A stretch of 64,000 bases of DNA. Source: Streptomyces sp. BHT-5-2. GTDB taxonomy: Bacteria > Actinomycetota > Actinomycetes > Streptomycetales > Streptomycetaceae. The notes under the pieces were generated by a model. It did no database searches and was not told the origin of the DNA. It saw only the letters and a list, made by a program, of their open reading frames with translations. This document shows, piece after piece, positions 48,188 through 58,354 of this stretch. Position 1 is the first letter of the stretch; every line of letters begins with the position of its first letter. Made by a program: the position numbers and the translations under genes. The stretch lies in contig NZ_CP081496.1 in the NCBI RefSeq assembly GCF_019774615.1, forward strand, positions 1,054,001 to 1,118,000, written 5' to 3'.

Positions 48188-49756
48188 TCAGCGCAGCGGG
48201 CCGCCGTTGAACGGGGTCCGGGGGTCCGCCGGGGGCGGGGGCGCCTGGGGGTGGGGGTACGTCCGGGGGTGCACCGGGGGCGGCGGTGCGGCGGGAGGTT
48301 GGGGCCGGGGCTGCGGCCGGGCCTGGGCCTGGGGCTGGTGGGTGGGAGCCGGGGGCGGTGGGGGGCGGCGCCGGGACGGGTCACGGGAGACCGCGCGGTC
48401 CATCGTCTCGGCCGCGATCCGGGCCGCCGCCTCCTGCGTCCGGGCGCCCAGCAGCTCGGCGCGGATGGCGCCGCCCGCCGCCAGGTGACGGTCGTAGGGC
48501 AGCGGCAGCACCGCCGCGCCGCCGGCGCCCAGATGCGCGGCGGCCCTGCGGACGTCGACGCCGCTGTCCGGCGACGGGTGGGTGAGCACCACGACCGTCG
48601 TCGGCAGCAGTCCGGGGTGCAGACCGCCGACCCAGTCCAGTACGGAACGGGTGGCGGCCACCCCCTCCGGGGTCGCCGGGGTGACCAGGACGCGGGCCTG
48701 GGTCGTCACCAGCGCGGTGCGCGCCACCTCGGCGGGCAGCGTCTCGCAGTCCACCACCGTGGCGGCGAAGTGACGGCGCAACGAGGTCATCACCACGCGG
48801 TAGGTCTCCAGGTCCAGGCGGGTGCCGATGGCGCCCTGGCTGCCGGGCAGCAGCCAGCCGCCGCCGGTGAACGGCAGCAGATAGCCCGTCAGGTCGGTGA
48901 TCAGCATCGACGGGTCGAGGATCTGCGCCAGGTCGCTGCCCGACCAGCGGACCTCGCGGGCACCGAGCCGGTGCGGGAGGGTGCCCAGCGCCGGGTCGGC
49001 CTCGACGGCGAGCACCGGGTCGGGGCGGTAGTGCGCGAAGGTCAGCGCGAGCAGGGCGGCGACGGTGGACTTGCCCGCGCCGCCGCGGATGCTGGACACC
49101 GCGATCTGCCGGCCGCTGGGGACCGGTTGCTGGATGGCGTGCGCGGCCTGGGTGAGGGCGGCGGTCTCGGCGGCCGGCGAGGACGCGAACACCCGGCGCA
49201 GGGCCCGGCCGGCACGCCGGGCCAGCGGGTCGCCGCGCCGTGGCCGGGGCTGCCCGTCGGCCAGCTCGGGCGGCAGCAGCGGTACGGAGACGGGCGTACG
49301 GGCCGGCAGCCCGGAACGCCCGTAGCGCCCGGAGGCGGGCGGAGGCTGGGCGGCCGCGGGGGCCGGAGGGATGGGTGAGGGGGGTGGGGCGGTCGGCGCG
49401 GATGGGGCAGCAGTTGGTGTGGGTGGTGCCGGAGGAGCCACAGGGGCTGCGGGGGCCGCAGGAGCAGGAGGAGAGGCGGCGGCCGTATACGTAGGAACCG
49501 GGTCGAACGGGGACGGTTCGGGCGCAGCGGGCATCGGCGTGGCGGGCATCGGCGTGGCAGGCATCGGCCCGGCCGCCGGCATCGGAACGGCATCCGGCAG
49601 CGCGCCCGGCACCGCACCGTTCACCGCCGCACCGCCCGGCCCGCTCGAACCGCCTGAACCGCCTGAACCGCCCCACCCGTCGGCCCCGGCGGAAACCGTC
49701 CCGCTCACCGCGTCCATCGCCGCACCGCCCACGCCTCCCGTGCCCTCCGTCGTCAC
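48188..49756 (-). CDS. MinD/ParA-family ATPase with Pro/Ala-rich ends, EspI-like
   Basis: A 522-residue protein from a GTG with GGAGG. Residues 1-180 are Gly then Pro/Ala-rich, residues 195-450 form a MinD/ParA ATPase, and 455-522 are Pro/Gln/Arg-rich. The deviant Walker A reads SSIRGGAGKST (~224) with Arg in place of the signature first Lys; LAVEADPALGTLPHRLG and VVDCETLP are the other nucleotide motifs. This layout resembles EspI of ESX-1 type VII secretion. The next gene upstream encodes an EccD-like membrane protein, supporting that link. No membrane segment. Confidence 0.85.
   Translation of the reverse strand: MTTEGTGGVGGAAMDAVSGTVSAGADGWGGSGGSGGSSGPGGAAVNGAVPGALPDAVPMPAAGPMPATPMPATPMPAAPEPSPFDPVPTYTAAASPPAPAAPAAPVAPPAPPTPTAAPSAPTAPPPSPIPPAPAAAQPPPASGRYGRSGLPARTPVSVPLLPPELADGQPRPRRGDPLARRAGRALRRVFASSPAAETAALTQAAHAIQQPVPSGRQIAVSSIRGGAGKSTVAALLALTFAHYRPDPVLAVEADPALGTLPHRLGAREVRWSGSDLAQILDPSMLITDLTGYLLPFTGGGWLLPGSQGAIGTRLDLETYRVVMTSLRRHFAATVVDCETLPAEVARTALVTTQARVLVTPATPEGVAATRSVLDWVGGLHPGLLPTTVVVLTHPSPDSGVDVRRAAAHLGAGGAAVLPLPYDRHLAAGGAIRAELLGARTQEAAARIAAETMDRAVSRDPSRRRPPPPPAPTHQPQAQARPQPRPQPPAAPPPPVHPRTYPHPQAPPPPADPRTPFNGGPLR
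49529..49575. repeat. short tandem repeat in the Pro-rich coding region
   Basis: Three near-identical ~15-bp units (core GGCATCGGCGTGGC on the + strand) lie inside the ATPase gene and encode PMPATPMPATPMPA. The unit is a multiple of three, so length changes would stay in frame. Confidence 0.75.
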
Positions 49757-49901
49757 CCGGCCCTCACCTCCGCCCTGTCTCGCGTTCCCCATGTCCGCCG
49801 TCCCGCCCGATCGTCCCGCCGCCACGTTCCAGAACTCCCGGGCCCGGCCGGAACGTTCCGGCGCCGGCCGGTCCGCACGCGATTCTTCACAGGCTCTCCC
49901 C

Positions 49902-51020
49902 TCAGGTGCCGCCGAGCAGCAGCCCGTAGAGGCCGAACGCGCCCAGGCCCACGGGGATCAGCGCCACCACGCTCACCGACTCCACACGGTCCAGCCAGCG
50001 CCGCAGCCGGCCGCGGAGCGGTTCCGGCGGGCGGACGGCGAGCGCCGCCACCGGCAGGGCGGCCAGCAGACCCAGCGCGGCCAGTGCGAGCGCGGGGCCC
50101 CCGCCGTCCGTCGCGCAGAGCAGAACCAGCCGTACGCAGACGGCCGTTCCGGCGGCGAGCAGGGCGATCACCTCGGCGGCCAGCGGGTAGGCGCGGGCCC
50201 GGGAGAACAGGACGACGGCGAGCAGCAGCGCCGTCAGCACCGTCCAGAGGCCGGGCCGGCCCGCCACGAGGACGCCGGCCGCGCCGGCCGAGGCGGCGGT
50301 CGCCACGGTGGCCGGGGCCAGCCCCCGGTGGGCGGTGGCCAGCGCGGCGGCCGCCCGGTGGTGGCCGACCGGGGTGCCGCCGACGTGCCGGTCGTCGAGC
50401 CCGGCCAGTCCGGCCGCGCGCAGAGCCAGGTGGGGCAGCGTCCCGAGGGCCAGTACGGAGAGGAAGCCGAGGGCGACGCCGGTGCGGACCGGGTCGGTCA
50501 GGGCGAGCAGGAGTTCCCAGGCGCCGACCGCGAGCGCGAGTGCGGCCGCGCCGGTGAGGCCGCCGCGGCCCAGGCCGGTGCGCAGGCCGAGCAGGGCCAG
50601 CGCGGCGGCCGCGGCGAGTCCGGTGGCGGCGAGCCGGGCGGCACCGCCGGGGGCCGCGTGCCAGGCGGCGAGGAGCCCGAGAGTGGTGCCGGTGAGCAGC
50701 AGGGCCGTGCCCGCGGCGCGCCGGGCGGGCGTGGCGGTGAGCGCCGCGCCGCCGCCCGCGGCCAGCAGGGCCGCGCCGCCCAGCCACGGGGCGGCGCCGG
50801 CCGCGTACCAGGTGGTGGCGGCGATCCCGGCGACGGCGGCGAGCAGCACGCTCGCGGCGGCCGCGGTCCGGGCGCGGCTGCGGTCGTCCCAGCGGAGGCC
50901 GCCGGCGGCGGGGAGGTCGGCCGGTCCGGTGGGCGCCATGGCGGGCCGCGCCGGGGCCGGGGGCCGGGGGCCGCCGTGCTGTCCGGGGCCCGTGTCCGCG
51001 CCCGGCGTCGCATTCGTCAT
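49902..51020 (-). CDS. EccD-like multi-spanning membrane protein without ubiquitin-like domain
   Basis: A 372-residue protein with a ~45-residue polar N-terminus followed by about 11 hydrophobic segments. The second half (HLALRAAGLAGLDDRH, LATAHRGLAPATVATAAS, VVLFSRARAYPLAAEVIALL) resembles the transmembrane half of EccD, the type VII secretion channel protein. The N-terminal YukD/ubiquitin-like domain of EccD is not there. It lies 145 nt upstream of the MinD-like gene on the same strand. GTG 6 nt upstream is an alternative start; the ribosome site is weak. Confidence 0.75.
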   Translation of the reverse strand: MTNATPGADTGPGQHGGPRPPAPARPAMAPTGPADLPAAGGLRWDDRSRARTAAAASVLLAAVAGIAATTWYAAGAAPWLGGAALLAAGGGAALTATPARRAAGTALLLTGTTLGLLAAWHAAPGGAARLAATGLAAAAALALLGLRTGLGRGGLTGAAALALAVGAWELLLALTDPVRTGVALGFLSVLALGTLPHLALRAAGLAGLDDRHVGGTPVGHHRAAAALATAHRGLAPATVATAASAGAAGVLVAGRPGLWTVLTALLLAVVLFSRARAYPLAAEVIALLAAGTAVCVRLVLLCATDGGGPALALAALGLLAALPVAALAVRPPEPLRGRLRRWLDRVESVSVVALIPVGLGAFGLYGLLLGGT

Positions 51021-51189
51021 GTCCACGCGGCCGTTCTGCACCGCAACACCATACGGTCCCGGCGCCGCCCCCTGTCCACGGTGTCCCGCGGCAATCCGGG
51101 CCCGGTGGACGGGAGGTGGGGGAAACCCCCGGCCCGTCACCCGACGAACCCCATGGCAGACCGGCGCGGACCCCGGCAAGCTGGGGCGT

Positions 51190-52422
51190 ATGACGGAAAG
51201 TTCCCAGCTCACCGCAGACGCCGACGACGACGGAGTCTCCCTCCCGCCGCCCCGGGCACCCCTCGACGCCTGGACCTGGCGGGAGATCGGCTATCTGCTG
51301 GCCAACCTCCCGCTGACCGTGACGGCGTTCGCGGTGCTGGTGGTGTGGCTGACGCTGGGGCTGGGGCTCTCCGTCACGGTCGTCGGACTGCCGCTGCTGG
51401 CCGCGGGCCTGACGGTCTGCCGGCTCTACGGGCGGCTGGAGCGGGCCCGGGCGCGGGCCTGGCTCGGGGTGAAGGTGGCCGAACCGAGCCCGCTGCGGAG
51501 TCACGAGCACGGGTTCCTCGGGTGGTTGTGGCCGCGGCTGAAGGACCCGGTGGCGTGGCGGCACGCGCTGTTCGCGGTGGTCCGGCTGCCGTGGGGCGTC
51601 CTCACCTTCTCGATCGTGCTGGTCTCGCTGTTCGTGGGGTGGCCGGTGCTGCCGTGGGTGGCGCGCCGACTGGCCGACGTGGACCGGGCCCTGGTGCGCG
51701 GCCTGCTGTCGCCCTCCGACGAGCTGGAGCGGCGGATCGCCGAGCTGGAGTCGGACCGCAGGGTGGTCACCGACACCGCGGCCGCCGATCTGCGGCGGAT
51801 CGAACGGGATCTGCACGACGGGGCGCAGGCCCGGCTGGTGGCGCTCGCCATGGGGCTCGGCCTGGCGAAGGAGAAGCTGGCGGAGGGCACGGCCGACGAG
51901 ACCGTGGCGCGGATGGTCGACGAGGCGCACGGCGAGGTGAAGATCGCGCTCCAGGAGCTGCGGGACCTGGCCCGCGGCATCCACCCGGCGATCCTCACCG
52001 ACCGCGGGCTGGGCCCGGCGCTGGCGTCGCTGGCCGGCCGCTGCACGGTGCCGGTCACCACGTCCGTGGACCTGGCCGAGCGGCCCGCGCCGGCCATCGA
52101 GGGCATCGCCTACTTCACCGTCTCCGAGCTGCTGCAGAACGTCGCCAAGCACAGCGGGGCGCGGCAGGCGTCGGTGGAGGTGTGGCAGACCCGGGGACGG
52201 CTGCTGCTGCAGGTGCAGGACGACGGGCGGGGCGGAGCCCGGCTCGACGGCGGCAGCGGGATGGCCGGGCTCGCGGACCGGCTGGGGGCGGTGGACGGGC
52301 TGTTCGTGCTGGACTCGCCGGCGGGCGGGCCGACCCGGGTGACGGCGGAGGTGCCGTGGCGGCCGCGGTCGCAGCCGGGGGCGGGCCGCCGTCCCGGCGG
52401 CCGGGGCGCGACCGGGCACTGA
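51190..52422 (+). CDS. sensor histidine kinase, NarL-partner type (copy 1)
   Basis: A 410-residue membrane kinase. Two hydrophobic hairpins (residues 36-76 and 127-157) form the sensor region; the HisKA_3 box ERDLHDGAQARLVALAM has His209; the N box is SELLQNVAKHSGA (Asn317) and the G box DDGRGG...GMAGLADRLG. It is divergent from the EccD-like gene and is followed by a paralogue and a response regulator. The signal is unknown. ATG with a weak site. Confidence 0.94.
   Translation: MTESSQLTADADDDGVSLPPPRAPLDAWTWREIGYLLANLPLTVTAFAVLVVWLTLGLGLSVTVVGLPLLAAGLTVCRLYGRLERARARAWLGVKVAEPSPLRSHEHGFLGWLWPRLKDPVAWRHALFAVVRLPWGVLTFSIVLVSLFVGWPVLPWVARRLADVDRALVRGLLSPSDELERRIAELESDRRVVTDTAAADLRRIERDLHDGAQARLVALAMGLGLAKEKLAEGTADETVARMVDEAHGEVKIALQELRDLARGIHPAILTDRGLGPALASLAGRCTVPVTTSVDLAERPAPAIEGIAYFTVSELLQNVAKHSGARQASVEVWQTRGRLLLQVQDDGRGGARLDGGSGMAGLADRLGAVDGLFVLDSPAGGPTRVTAEVPWRPRSQPGAGRRPGGRGATGH
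51876..52044 (+). repeat. 169-nt block identical to 53414-53582
   Basis: Base-by-base comparison of the two kinase genes shows the same 169 nt at 51876-52044 and 53414-53582, in the region between the H box and the N box. Third codon positions are identical too, while flanking regions differ, which points to recent gene conversion. Confidence 0.9.
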
Positions 52423-52571
52423 AGACCGCGGCCCGGCTCCCGAGGTGGGGAAAACCCCCGGCGGAAGACTGCGAGCAGCCTCATGGCACCGGCCGCGCCG
52501 GTCGCCGAACCTGGAGCGTGCCGGCGTGCGTCGGCACCCGACGCCCTGCGGAACGAAACGGACGACGAGCC

Positions 52572-53906
52572 ATGGACACCGCTTACACCGCGTACCCCGC
52601 CCACCCCCCGCGGTCCCGCCGCCACCGGGTGCCCGCGGGGCTGCGCGCCCCCTTCTCGGCGCGCACCTGGCGGGAGTTCCTGCACCTGTTCCTGGGCCTC
52701 CCGGTGGCCGGTGTGACGTTCGCCTACGCGGTCACCGTGGTGTCGGTGAGCGCCGGGCTGCTGATCACGTTCCTGGGCATCCCGCTGCTGGCCGGGGGGC
52801 TGGCCGGGGCCCGGGGGCTGGGCGTCGTGGAGCGGGCCCGGGCGCGGGCGCTGCTGGGGCTGGACGTGGCCGCCCCGGAGCCGCTGCGGCCCGCGAAGCC
52901 GGGGCTGATGCCGTGGGTCGCGGCGATGCTCAGGAACGGGGCGTCCTGGCGGCATCTGCTCTACGGGTTCCTGCACTTCCCGTGGGCGCTGTTCGCGTTC
53001 GTCCTCTCGGTGACGTTCTGGTCGCTGGCCTGGGCGATGCTCGTTTTCCCGCTCTACTACTGGCTGCTGCCCCGGTACGCCGCGCTGCCCGGCATCCGGT
53101 TGTGGGGGGACGACGGCGCCGTCCTCTACGTGAGCCCGGCGGTGACGGCCGGCGTGACCGGCGTGCTCGGGCTGCTGGCGGTGCTGGCCGGGCCGTGGGT
53201 GATCCGCGGGCTGGCGGCGGTGGACGGGCTGCTGGTGCGCGGGCTGCTGGGGCCGTCGCCGCTGGCGACCCGGGTCGGCGAGCTGGAGTCGGACCGCGGG
53301 GTGGTGGCCGACACCGCCGCCGCCGATCTGCGGCGGATCGAGCGGGATCTGCACGACGGCGCGCAGGCCCGGCTGGTGGCGCTGGCGATGGACCTGGGGA
53401 CGGCGAAGGAGCGGCTGGCGGAGGGCACGGCCGACGAGACCGTGGCGCGGATGGTCGACGAGGCGCACGGCGAGGTGAAGATCGCGCTCCAGGAGCTGCG
53501 GGACCTGGCCCGCGGCATCCACCCGGCGATCCTCACCGACCGCGGGCTGGGCCCGGCGCTGGCGTCGCTGGCCGGCCGCTGCCCGGTGCCGGTGACGGTC
53601 GAGGTGGACCTGGCCCGCCGCCCGGCCCCGGCCATCGAGGGCATCGCCTACTTCACCGTCTCCGAGCTGCTGCAGAACGTCGCCGAGCACAGCGGGGCGC
53701 GGCACGCGTCGGTGGACGTCTGGTGCACCGGGCAGATGCTGATGCTGACGGTGTCGGACGACGGCCGGGGCGGTGCGAGCACCGGGGCCGGCGGCGGGCT
53801 GGCCGGGCTCGCCGAGCGGCTGGGCTCCGTCGACGGCCTGCTCGTGGTGGACTCCCCGGCCGGCGGTCCCACCACCGTGACCGCCGAGCTGCCCTGGCGC
53901 GGCTGA
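52572..53906 (+). CDS. sensor histidine kinase, NarL-partner type (copy 2)
   Basis: A 444-residue paralogue of the preceding kinase. The sensor part has one extra helix pair: hydrophobic segments at about 38-78, 129-165 and 186-215. His261 lies in ERDLHDGAQARLVALAM, the N box is SELLQNVAEHSGA and the G box DDGRGGASTGAGGGLAGLAERLG. The ATG at 52572 is preceded by a GACGAGCC context. It shares a 169-nt identical block with copy 1. A longer open frame upstream overlaps copy 1 in another phase and is not coding. Confidence 0.94.
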   Translation: MDTAYTAYPAHPPRSRRHRVPAGLRAPFSARTWREFLHLFLGLPVAGVTFAYAVTVVSVSAGLLITFLGIPLLAGGLAGARGLGVVERARARALLGLDVAAPEPLRPAKPGLMPWVAAMLRNGASWRHLLYGFLHFPWALFAFVLSVTFWSLAWAMLVFPLYYWLLPRYAALPGIRLWGDDGAVLYVSPAVTAGVTGVLGLLAVLAGPWVIRGLAAVDGLLVRGLLGPSPLATRVGELESDRGVVADTAAADLRRIERDLHDGAQARLVALAMDLGTAKERLAEGTADETVARMVDEAHGEVKIALQELRDLARGIHPAILTDRGLGPALASLAGRCPVPVTVEVDLARRPAPAIEGIAYFTVSELLQNVAEHSGARHASVDVWCTGQMLMLTVSDDGRGGASTGAGGGLAGLAERLGSVDGLLVVDSPAGGPTTVTAELPWRG

Positions 53907-54056
53907 CCGCGCCGGCCGCTCCCGTTCACCCCCGGCCCCCGTCCCGTTGCCCCCGCCGCCCGTTCCCGTTCCGCCCCGCGCCCGCCCGTCCCGGTCCGGA
54001 TGCTGGAATGCTGGGGACCGGCAGGCCGGACCGCAGGAGCACGGGGGAAGGACGTC

Positions 54057-54764
54057 GTGGGCGACGTGGTGGACAGGGTGAGCGCAGTGGACGCAGGGGA
54101 CCGGGTGCGGGTGGTCATCGCCGAGGACTCGGTGCTGCTGCGGGAGGGTCTGACCCGGTTGCTGACCGACCGCGGCCACGACGTCGTGGCGGGCGTGGGC
54201 GACGGCGAGGCGCTGGTGCGGACCGTCGCCGAACTGGCCGGCGCGGGCACCCCGCCGGACGTGGTGGTGGCGGACGTCCGGATGCCGCCCACCCACACCG
54301 ACGAGGGCGTCCGGGCCGCGCTGCGGCTGCGCCGGGACCACCCCGGGGTCGCGGTGCTGGTGCTGTCGCAGTACGTCGAGGAGCAGTACGCGACCGAGCT
54401 GCTGGCCGGGTCGAGCCGGGGCATCGGCTATCTGCTGAAGGACCGGGTCGCCGAGGTGCGGGAGTTCGTGGACGCGGTGGTCCGGGTGGCCCGCGGCGGC
54501 ACCGCGCTGGACCCGGAGGTGGTGGCGCAGCTGCTGGGCCGCAGCCGCAAGCAGGACGTGCTGGCGCACCTGACGCCGCGCGAGCGCGAGGTGCTGGGGC
54601 TGATGGCCGAGGGGCGGACCAACGCGGCGATCGCCCGCCGGCTGGTGGTCAGCGACGGCGCGGTGGAGAAGCACGTCAGCAACATCTTCCTGAAGCTGGG
54701 GCTGACGCCGAGTGACGGGGATCACCGCAGGGTGCTCGCGGTCCTCACCTATCTCGAATCCTGA
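54057..54764 (+). CDS. NarL/LuxR-type response regulator
   Basis: A 235-residue regulator from a GTG with GGGGGAAGGA. The receiver domain has the acidic pair IAED, the phosphorylation Asp in VVVADVRMPP (Asp73) and the conserved Lys in GYLLKDRV; the C-terminal LuxR helix-turn-helix reads LTPREREVLGLMAEGRTNAAIARRLVVSDGAVEKHVSNIFLKLGL. It is the only regulator for the two kinases upstream, so both may signal through it. A small CTGACA/TGTCAG dyad follows the stop. Confidence 0.95.
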   Translation: MGDVVDRVSAVDAGDRVRVVIAEDSVLLREGLTRLLTDRGHDVVAGVGDGEALVRTVAELAGAGTPPDVVVADVRMPPTHTDEGVRAALRLRRDHPGVAVLVLSQYVEEQYATELLAGSSRGIGYLLKDRVAEVREFVDAVVRVARGGTALDPEVVAQLLGRSRKQDVLAHLTPREREVLGLMAEGRTNAAIARRLVVSDGAVEKHVSNIFLKLGLTPSDGDHRRVLAVLTYLES

Positions 54765-55070
54765 CGACCTGACACTCTGTCAGATATGTGCGGTACCCGG
54801 ATTCACCGGCGGTCCGGGGCCGGGTCGTAGAACGATGGTCCTAGCACCAATGGACGAGGCCGGTGCGTCATGAGACAGGGGTGACGGGGGCAGTGATTCG
54901 ATGACAAACCATGACAGAACGGTGTCTCATCTCGACGTCCAGCATGTGACCGGACCAGGGAAGGGCACCCTTACCCAAGTACGATGGTTATGGGACAACC
55001 GGTCGGTACGACCCGTCCCACGCCCTGCGTCCGGCGGGGACGCCGCACCCCTTGAGGGAGGTCCGAAGCA
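54765..55070 (+). promoter_or_regulatory. upstream region of korAB
   Basis: This 306-nt region has no gene. It holds the CTGACA-CTC-TGTCAG dyad (54769-54783) directly after the regulator stop and a TACGAT hexamer at 54980-54985, a plausible -10 box about 85 nt before korA, without a clear -35 partner. Confidence 0.35.
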
Positions 55071-57015
55071 GTGACCAGCCAGGTCAGTAGCACAGCCGAG
55101 CAGGCCGACGGAGCGCTAGTCGGGGAACAGCGCACGTCCGGCGACGGCGGCCCGGGCAAGGAAGTCCGGCGCCTGGACCGGGTGATCATCCGGTTCGCCG
55201 GCGACTCCGGTGACGGTATGCAGCTCACCGGTGACCGTTTCACGTCCGAGACGGCGTCGTTCGGCAACGACCTGTCGACGCTGCCGAACTTCCCGGCCGA
55301 GATCCGGGCCCCCGCCGGAACCCTCCCGGGCGTCTCCAGCTTCCAGCTGCACTTCGCCGACCACGACATCCTCACGCCCGGCGACGCGCCGAACGTCCTG
55401 GTCGCGATGAACCCGGCCGCCCTGAAGGCCAACATCGGCGACGTGCCGCGCGGCGCGGAGATCATCGTCAACACCGACGAGTTCACCAAGCGCCCGATGG
55501 CCAAGGTCGGCTACGACAGCAATCCGCTGGAGGACGGCTCGCTGTCGGCGTACCACGTCCACCCGGTGCCGCTGACGACGCTGACCATCGAGGCGCTCAA
55601 GGACTTCGGGCTCTCCCGGAAGGAGGCCGAGCGCAGCAAGAACATGTTCGCGCTGGGCCTGCTGTCGTGGATGTACCACCGGCCGACCGAGGGGACGGAG
55701 AAGTTCCTGCGGGCGAAGTTCGCCAAGAAGCCGGACATCGCCGAGGCCAACGTCACGGCGTTCCGGGCGGGTTGGAACTTCGGCGAGACCACCGAGGACT
55801 TCGCCACGTCCTACGAGGTCGCGCCGGCCACCACGGCCTTCCCGACCGGCACCTACCGCAACATCTCCGGCAACCTCGCGCTGGCCTACGGGCTGATCGC
55901 CGCCTCCGAGCAGGCCGATCTGCCGCTGTACCTCGGCTCGTACCCGATCACGCCGGCCTCGGACATCCTGCACGAGCTGTCCCGGCACAAGAACTTCGGC
56001 GTGCGGACGTTCCAGGCGGAGGACGAGATCGCGGGCATCGGCGCGGCGCTGGGCGCGGCGTTCGGCGGCTCGCTGGCGGTGACGACGACCTCCGGCCCGG
56101 GTGTGGCGCTGAAGTCCGAGACCATCGGCCTGGCCGTGAGCCTGGAACTCCCGCTGCTGATCGTGGACATCCAGCGCGGCGGTCCCTCGACCGGTCTGCC
56201 GACCAAGACCGAGCAGGCCGACCTGCTACAGGCGATGTACGGCCGCAACGGTGAGGCGCCGGTGCCGATCGTGGCGCCGCGGACGCCCGCCGACTGCTTC
56301 GACGCGGCGCTGGACGCGGCCCGGATCGCGCTCACCTACCGCACCCCGGTCTTCCTGCTCTCCGACGGCTATCTGGCCAACGGCTCGGAGCCCTGGCGGA
56401 TCCCCGAGGTCGACGAACTGCCCGATCTGCGCGTGCGGTTCGCCGGTGCCCCCAACCACGAGCTGGCGGACGGCACCGAGGTGTTCTGGCCCTACAAGCG
56501 CGATCCCGAGACCCTGGCCCGCCCCTGGGCCGTCCCCGGCACGCCCGGCCTGGAGCACCGCATCGGCGGCATCGAGAAGCAGGACGGCACCGGCAACATC
56601 TCCTACGACCCGGCCAACCACGACTTCATGGTCCGCACCCGCCAGGCCAAGGTGGACGGCGTCACCGTCCCCGACGTCGAGGTGGACGACCCGGTGGACG
56701 AGACCGGACAGGGCGCGAGCACCCTCGTCCTGGGCTGGGGCTCGACGTACGGGCCGATCACCGCGGCGGTCCGGCGGGTCCGCGGCGCGGGGCAGCGCAT
56801 CGCCCAGGCGCATCTGCGCCACCTCAACCCCTTCCCCGGGAATCTGGGCGAGGTCCTGGCGCGTTACGACAAGGTGGTCGTGCCGGAGATGAACCTCGGC
56901 CAGCTCGCCACCCTGCTGCGCGCGCGGTACCTCGTCGACGCGCACTCGCACACCCAGGTCAGCGGGATGCCGTTCAAGGCCGAGCAGCTCGCGCAGGTCC
57001 TCAAGGAGGCCATCA

Positions 57016-57023
<8 letters not shown>
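55071..57023 (+). CDS. korA: 2-oxoglutarate:ferredoxin oxidoreductase, fused gamma-alpha subunit
   Basis: A 650-residue subunit from a GTG with GGGAGG. Residues ~35-210 form the gamma domain (VIIRFAGDSGDGMQLTGDRF); residues ~255 onward form the alpha pyrimidine-binding domain (GNLALAYGLIAASEQADLPLYLGSYPITPASDILHEL, TTTSGPGVALKSE, DIQRGGPSTGLPTKTEQADL). The enzyme turns 2-oxoglutarate and CoA into succinyl-CoA and reduces ferredoxin. It overlaps korB by 8 nt. Confidence 0.95.
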
Positions 57024-58110
<1,087 letters not shown>

Positions 58111-58354
58111 CCGCCCCGGCCGGAAATTCCTCCGCGGGTGTCCGCGGGAGCGCCGCACGGTGCTCCCGCGGACACCCGCGTGTGCGTGGTGGGCCGGGAG
58201 CCGGGGAGCGGGCGGGCGGCGGTCCGCCCCCGCTCGCGCGCCGGGCGCCGTTCTTCACCCCGGTGTCATGACCGTTATGCGGAACGGACATGACAGCCGG
58301 GGTGGACGGCGCTACGTTGCCACAGCATCGACCGCGCACGACCAGGAGGGCCCC

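Noticed and set aside
49529..49575. CRISPR-like repeat array
   Set aside because: Units are 15 bp, contiguous and in frame within a coding region; there are no spacers and no cas genes.
49371..53906. Single 1511-residue open frame ending in kinase copy 2
   Set aside because: The first two thirds run antisense to the MinD/EccD-like genes and out of phase with kinase copy 1; only the part from 52572 is coding.
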